In this document: one piece after another, positions 61,223 through 64,000 of the stretch
How the letters are laid out: every line of letters begins with the position of its first letter
Position numbering within the stretch: the stretch's first letter is position 1
Assembly (NCBI GenBank): GCA_022647575.1
Contig: JALCKY010000007.1
Coordinates: 1 to 64,000, forward strand
DNA length: 64,000 nucleotides
Source of the DNA: Lachnospiraceae bacterium
GTDB taxonomy: Bacteria > Bacillota > Clostridia > Lachnospirales > Lachnospiraceae
Reading direction: 5' to 3'
Position numbers and translations under genes: made by a program
The notes under the pieces: model-generated
What the model was told of the DNA's origin: nothing
The model's database searches: none
What the model saw: the letters and a program-made list of their open reading frames with translations, nothing else

Positions 61223-61611
61223 GGCCGGCCGATGGCCGCCGCGGAGAAGATACGGTTCTGCAGCAGCCGGGCTCCGTCCGGAAGTACTGCATCAGGCGGT
61301 CCGCCGGGAAAGAAGGGACCATCGTAAAACGGATAACCCTGCCACGATTTTCAGATCATCTGTTCACAGAATATAAGATCAGCCTCTCCTGCGGAACTCG
61401 TCTGAATGCTTTCTAAGACGGAAGTCTTCAAGCTCAGACAGTCCTCGGAGAGGCTGATATTCTGTTCGCAGATAATCGAAAATCAGGGCAGGAACATCCA
61501 TGTTTTACTCCGGAACCCTTCTCCCCCGGCGGACCGTTCAAACATCGGTCTTCAGGACTGAGTCCGGCTGCCGAAGAATGCTGCTGTTTCCGCGGCGGTT
61601 CATCGGTTCGC
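61223..61611. repeat. Giant imperfect inverted repeat filling the nadE-prs gap
   Basis: The whole gap between two convergent genes folds on itself around 61421. Paired perfect blocks include CCGCCGCGGA (61236-61245 with 61589-61598), CGGTCCGCCGGG (61297-61308 with 61525-61536), GTAAAAC, GATTTTC, ACAGAATAT and CAGCCTCTCC (61380-61389 with 61447-61456). The tip is AAGAC-GGAA-GTCTT at 61415-61428. Arms are about 190 bases with bulges. No coding potential was recognised. It could be a structured RNA, an unusual terminator or a mobile-element remnant. Confidence 0.75.
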
Positions 61612-61612
61612 G

Positions 61613-62809
61613 CTAGATTTTCTGCTGCTTTCTGTGCTTCTCAAGGACCCCGTTGATGCGGTCGACAGGATTCAGAAGGCCGCTGAGCGAGCTGTCGTGG
61701 TTCAGCGTATCGATGATCAGCGCGATGAACTTGCTCATGTCGCAGCTGACGTAATATTCCTTGGAGAGCAGGTCATCCGTCTGATAGACCAGGTTCGTCG
61801 TGATGAGCTTTGTAAAGAGCCCCTTCTTGTAAGCCTCATCGAAACGTGTCAGCCCGTTCGTGAAGATTCCGAAAGTCGAGCAGATGAAGATGCGGTTTGC
61901 CTTCATTTTCTTCAGCAGCTGTGCCGTTTCCAGGACCGTGTCGCCGGACGAAATCATATCGTCGATAATGATCATGTCCTTGCCCCTGACCTCGGCACCC
62001 AGGAATTCATGGGCGACGACGGGGTTCGTTCCGGAAATGAGAGTCGAGTAGTCGCGGCGCTTATAGAACATGCCCATGTCGATTCCGAGGACATTGGCCA
62101 GATAGATCGCGCGGCTCATGCCGCCCTCATCCGGGCTGATCGCCATCAGGTGGCTGCTGTCGACCTGGAGGTCGGGAGCGTAGCGGAGGATGTTCTTGAT
62201 GAACTGATAAGTCGGCGAAACCGTCTCAAAGCCGTGGAGCGGAATCGCGTTCATGACGCGGGGATCGTGGGCATCGAAGGTAATGATGTTTTCCACACCC
62301 ATGGCGGTGATTTCCTGCAGGGCATCCGCGCAGTCCAGAGACTCACGTCCTGAACGCCTCTGCTGGCGGCCTTCGTAGAGATAGGGCATGATGACGGAAA
62401 TCCGTTTGGCCTTGCCGCTGACGGCGGCGATGATCCTCTTCAGGTCCTGGAAATGATCGTCCGGAGACATGGCATTTTCGAAGCCCCCGAGCTTGTAGGT
62501 CATGGAATAGTTGCAGACGTCGACCATGACATAGATGTCGTCGCCGCGGACCGATTCGGTCACCATTCCCTTGGCTTCGCCTGAACCGAAACGCGGTACG
62601 ACGCTGCCGATGATATACGTGTCGCGGGCATAGCCGTTCTCGTTCTTGACGATTCCGGTCCGGACGCGGTTGCTGCGCCATTCGACGAGATAGTCATTGA
62701 CCTTTTTCCCGATTCCCGAAATGCTTTCCAGCGGGATGATCGCCAGGCGGCCGTCCGGCGCCGAAGATAATACAGGAGTGACCTGAGTGTCGGTTGTTGC
62801 GGTGTTCAT
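61613..62809 (-). CDS. prs: Ribose-phosphate pyrophosphokinase (PRPP synthetase)
   Basis: Makes PRPP from ribose 5-phosphate and ATP. The 398-residue protein has the PRPP-binding loop MIIIDDMISSGDTVLETAQ, a catalytic histidine region (TFDAHDPRVMNAIPLHG), and LMAISPDEGGMSRA. It is about 80 residues longer than classical Prs (near 315 aa), with an extra N-terminal part; this longer form is common in Clostridia. The start overlaps the dnaC-like stop by 4 bases. It runs towards nadE, with the giant hairpin between them. Confidence 0.92.
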   Translation of the reverse strand: MNTATTDTQVTPVLSSAPDGRLAIIPLESISGIGKKVNDYLVEWRSNRVRTGIVKNENGYARDTYIIGSVVPRFGSGEAKGMVTESVRGDDIYVMVDVCNYSMTYKLGGFENAMSPDDHFQDLKRIIAAVSGKAKRISVIMPYLYEGRQQRRSGRESLDCADALQEITAMGVENIITFDAHDPRVMNAIPLHGFETVSPTYQFIKNILRYAPDLQVDSSHLMAISPDEGGMSRAIYLANVLGIDMGMFYKRRDYSTLISGTNPVVAHEFLGAEVRGKDMIIIDDMISSGDTVLETAQLLKKMKANRIFICSTFGIFTNGLTRFDEAYKKGLFTKLITTNLVYQTDDLLSKEYYVSCDMSKFIALIIDTLNHDSSLSGLLNPVDRINGVLEKHRKQQKI

Positions 62810-63798
62810 TGTCTGCCTCCCTGGAACTTTTTCTGCAGGCGGATATCTTCGCCCGTCAGCTTTATGATCTCATAGTGGCTGGTAATTCTGGAAAAGACCC
62901 TTTCCGAATAATGGTCTGCGAATTCATTGAGGCCAAGGTTCGTGGAGATGATCGTTGAAAGATTCTTCAGGATCCTTTCGTTCACGACGCGGAAAAGCTG
63001 GACGGAAACGAGCGAATTGGTAAGCTCCGTCCCCAGGTCGTCGAGAATGAGAAGATCGCATCCCTCGATCATCTGACCGTAAGTCCCGTCCTCCGGGTGA
63101 CGGCTGAATTCAGCGTCCGCCATGATCCGGAAGAAGTCATGTGCTGAAAAATACAGCGTGGAAAAAGAGCGGTCCAGAGCTTCCTTTGCAATGCAGTGAG
63201 AGAGGAAGGTCTTGCCCACTCCGGTATTGCCGTACAGCAGAAGATTGTTGTCCGGGTTTCCGATTCCCGTCACGAATTTCCGGCCTGCGGCATACGCTTC
63301 ATGCGCTGTTTCACGCGGTGATTTACCGGTCTTTTCATTTATTATACTATCAGAATAGCAGTCAAATGAAAAGTGCGCAAAGTTTTCTTCTTTTAAGATA
63401 TCCCCGAGTTCATACCGGTCATAGAGGATGCGGATTTCCGCCTTCCGGAAACAGACGCATTTTTTACCGCCGGCAAAGCCGGTGTCGCGGCAGATGGGGC
63501 AGTCGTACTGCATTTCCAGATAATCCTCCGGATAGCCGCCGGCCTTCAGAAGCGATTTCTTTTCTTCTGCGATTTTTTCGATTTCCCGGTCAAATGAAGC
63601 CAGGTCGGCGCTGCCGCCGAGAATCTGGGCCTTCGCGCTCTGCGACGCGAGAGTGCCGATACGGTCGCTGAGCTGCTTCATTTCCGGTATCTTTTCATAG
63701 ACTTCGCGGGTGCGTTCCGCAAGTTCCTGCGCGTGGCGCATGCGGATGTGGTCGTAGCTCCGCATGATCTCATCATACTGGGAATTCAAAAGAGCCAT
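62806..63798 (-). CDS. dnaC: DnaC/DnaI-like helicase loader
   Basis: Loads the replicative helicase at origins or restart forks. The 330-residue protein has an N-terminal helical part, a zinc-binding stretch (YDCPICRDTGFAGGKKC, with a following cysteine), and an AAA+ domain with Walker A LLYGNTGVGKTFLSHC, Walker B LLILDDLGTEL and sensor-type IISTNLGLNEF. The layout fits DnaI/DnaC proteins of Bacillota. It starts one base into the stop codon of the DnaD-like gene, as expected for the DnaD-DnaI pair. Intact. Confidence 0.9.
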   Translation of the reverse strand: MALLNSQYDEIMRSYDHIRMRHAQELAERTREVYEKIPEMKQLSDRIGTLASQSAKAQILGGSADLASFDREIEKIAEEKKSLLKAGGYPEDYLEMQYDCPICRDTGFAGGKKCVCFRKAEIRILYDRYELGDILKEENFAHFSFDCYSDSIINEKTGKSPRETAHEAYAAGRKFVTGIGNPDNNLLLYGNTGVGKTFLSHCIAKEALDRSFSTLYFSAHDFFRIMADAEFSRHPEDGTYGQMIEGCDLLILDDLGTELTNSLVSVQLFRVVNERILKNLSTIISTNLGLNEFADHYSERVFSRITSHYEIIKLTGEDIRLQKKFQGGRQ

Positions 63799-64000
63799 CA
63801 GTCAGTGCCTTTCAGTATTTTTTCCTCGAGGGAATCATAGTCATAGCGGCGCTGCTCGAAATTGTTGAAGGAATTCGGACGTGCCGGCTTTTCGGCCGCG
63901 GTCTTTTCCTGCCCTGACGCAGCGGCTTTCTTTTCATGTTCTTCATCGAGCACGCGGATATCCGGAATGCCCGTAACGCCTTCCTTTTTCCAGCGGGAGA
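63798..64000 (-). CDS. DnaD-like replication initiation protein, C-terminal end (runs off the right edge)
   Basis: The visible 66 residues contain RWKKEGVTGIPDIRVLDE and end FNNFEQRRYDYDSLEEKIL, typical of the C-terminus of DnaD/DnaB-type primosome proteins of Bacillota. The stop shares a base with the dnaC-like start (TGATG), so they are translationally coupled. DnaD bends and binds DNA and recruits DnaI. The N-terminal domains are outside the window. Confidence 0.75.
   Translation of the reverse strand, partial: SRWKKEGVTGIPDIRVLDEEHEKKAAASGQEKTAAEKPARPNSFNNFEQRRYDYDSLEEKILKGTD

Overview
The window looks like chromosome from a Gram-positive Bacillota, most likely a gut-type anaerobe of the Clostridia or Erysipelotrichia (Lachnospiraceae-like). 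The reasons are AGGAGG-type ribosome sites, a T-box leader, a CIRCE-controlled clpB, a linked DnaD-like/DnaC-like pair, surface proteins with ricin-type repeats and NlpC/P60 domains, and a prophage of a type common in that group. No rRNA, tRNA or CRISPR array was seen.

Bases 1-18620 are the early/packaging half of a tailed-phage prophage, almost all on the minus strand. Read in transcription order (right to left) it has a sigma-like HTH protein, small early proteins, DUF2800, DUF2815, a family A DNA polymerase, a BRO antirepressor, a D5-type primase, an SNF2 helicase, a DUF1492 sigma-like regulator, small terminase, a ParB-methyltransferase, small conserved proteins, large terminase and portal. 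The prophage is decaying: primase, helicase, polymerase, DUF2815 and DUF2800 are all broken, an IS256-type fragment sits at a deletion, and four HNH endonuclease genes are scattered through it. No integrase or repressor is visible.

Bases 18700-27900 are an accessory island on the plus strand, more A+T rich than the right half. It starts at a clear promoter and holds two unrecognised proteins sharing a short motif, a small HTH protein, an RloC/AAA_13-like ATPase with a CPFC hook, a frameshifted PLD/SNF2 helicase, a DUF4391 protein and an unrecognised 304-aa protein. This looks like an anti-phage or conflict locus. The DUF4391/helicase part is usually a piece of a restriction-like system, but the partner methyltransferase and restriction subunit are missing. 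A GNAT tail remnant, a ClC-type channel and an IS21-family element truncated at its transposase 5' end follow; the element abuts a 5'-truncated rsmJ-like gene.

Bases 32770-64000 are ordinary chromosome interrupted by one IS30-family element. They hold a diguanylate cyclase and an HD-GYP phosphodiesterase (opposing c-di-GMP enzymes), a TrpB-like gene behind a T-box, a MATE pump, a class II aldolase, a ricin-repeat NlpC/P60 protein, a BMP-type lipoprotein, a PcsB/CwlO-like hydrolase, a D-2-hydroxyacid dehydrogenase, a barnase/barstar pair, two flavodoxin-like proteins, ClpB, a ricin-repeat GH5 glycanase, NAD synthetase, PRPP synthetase and DnaC/DnaD-like replication proteins. Between the convergent NAD and PRPP synthetase genes the whole 400-base gap folds as one giant imperfect hairpin.

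The observations most worth following are the 18.7-27.9 kb island with its shared C-terminal/N-terminal motif, the giant intergenic hairpin at 61.2-61.6 kb, and the repeated hairpin element flanking the phage antirepressor.
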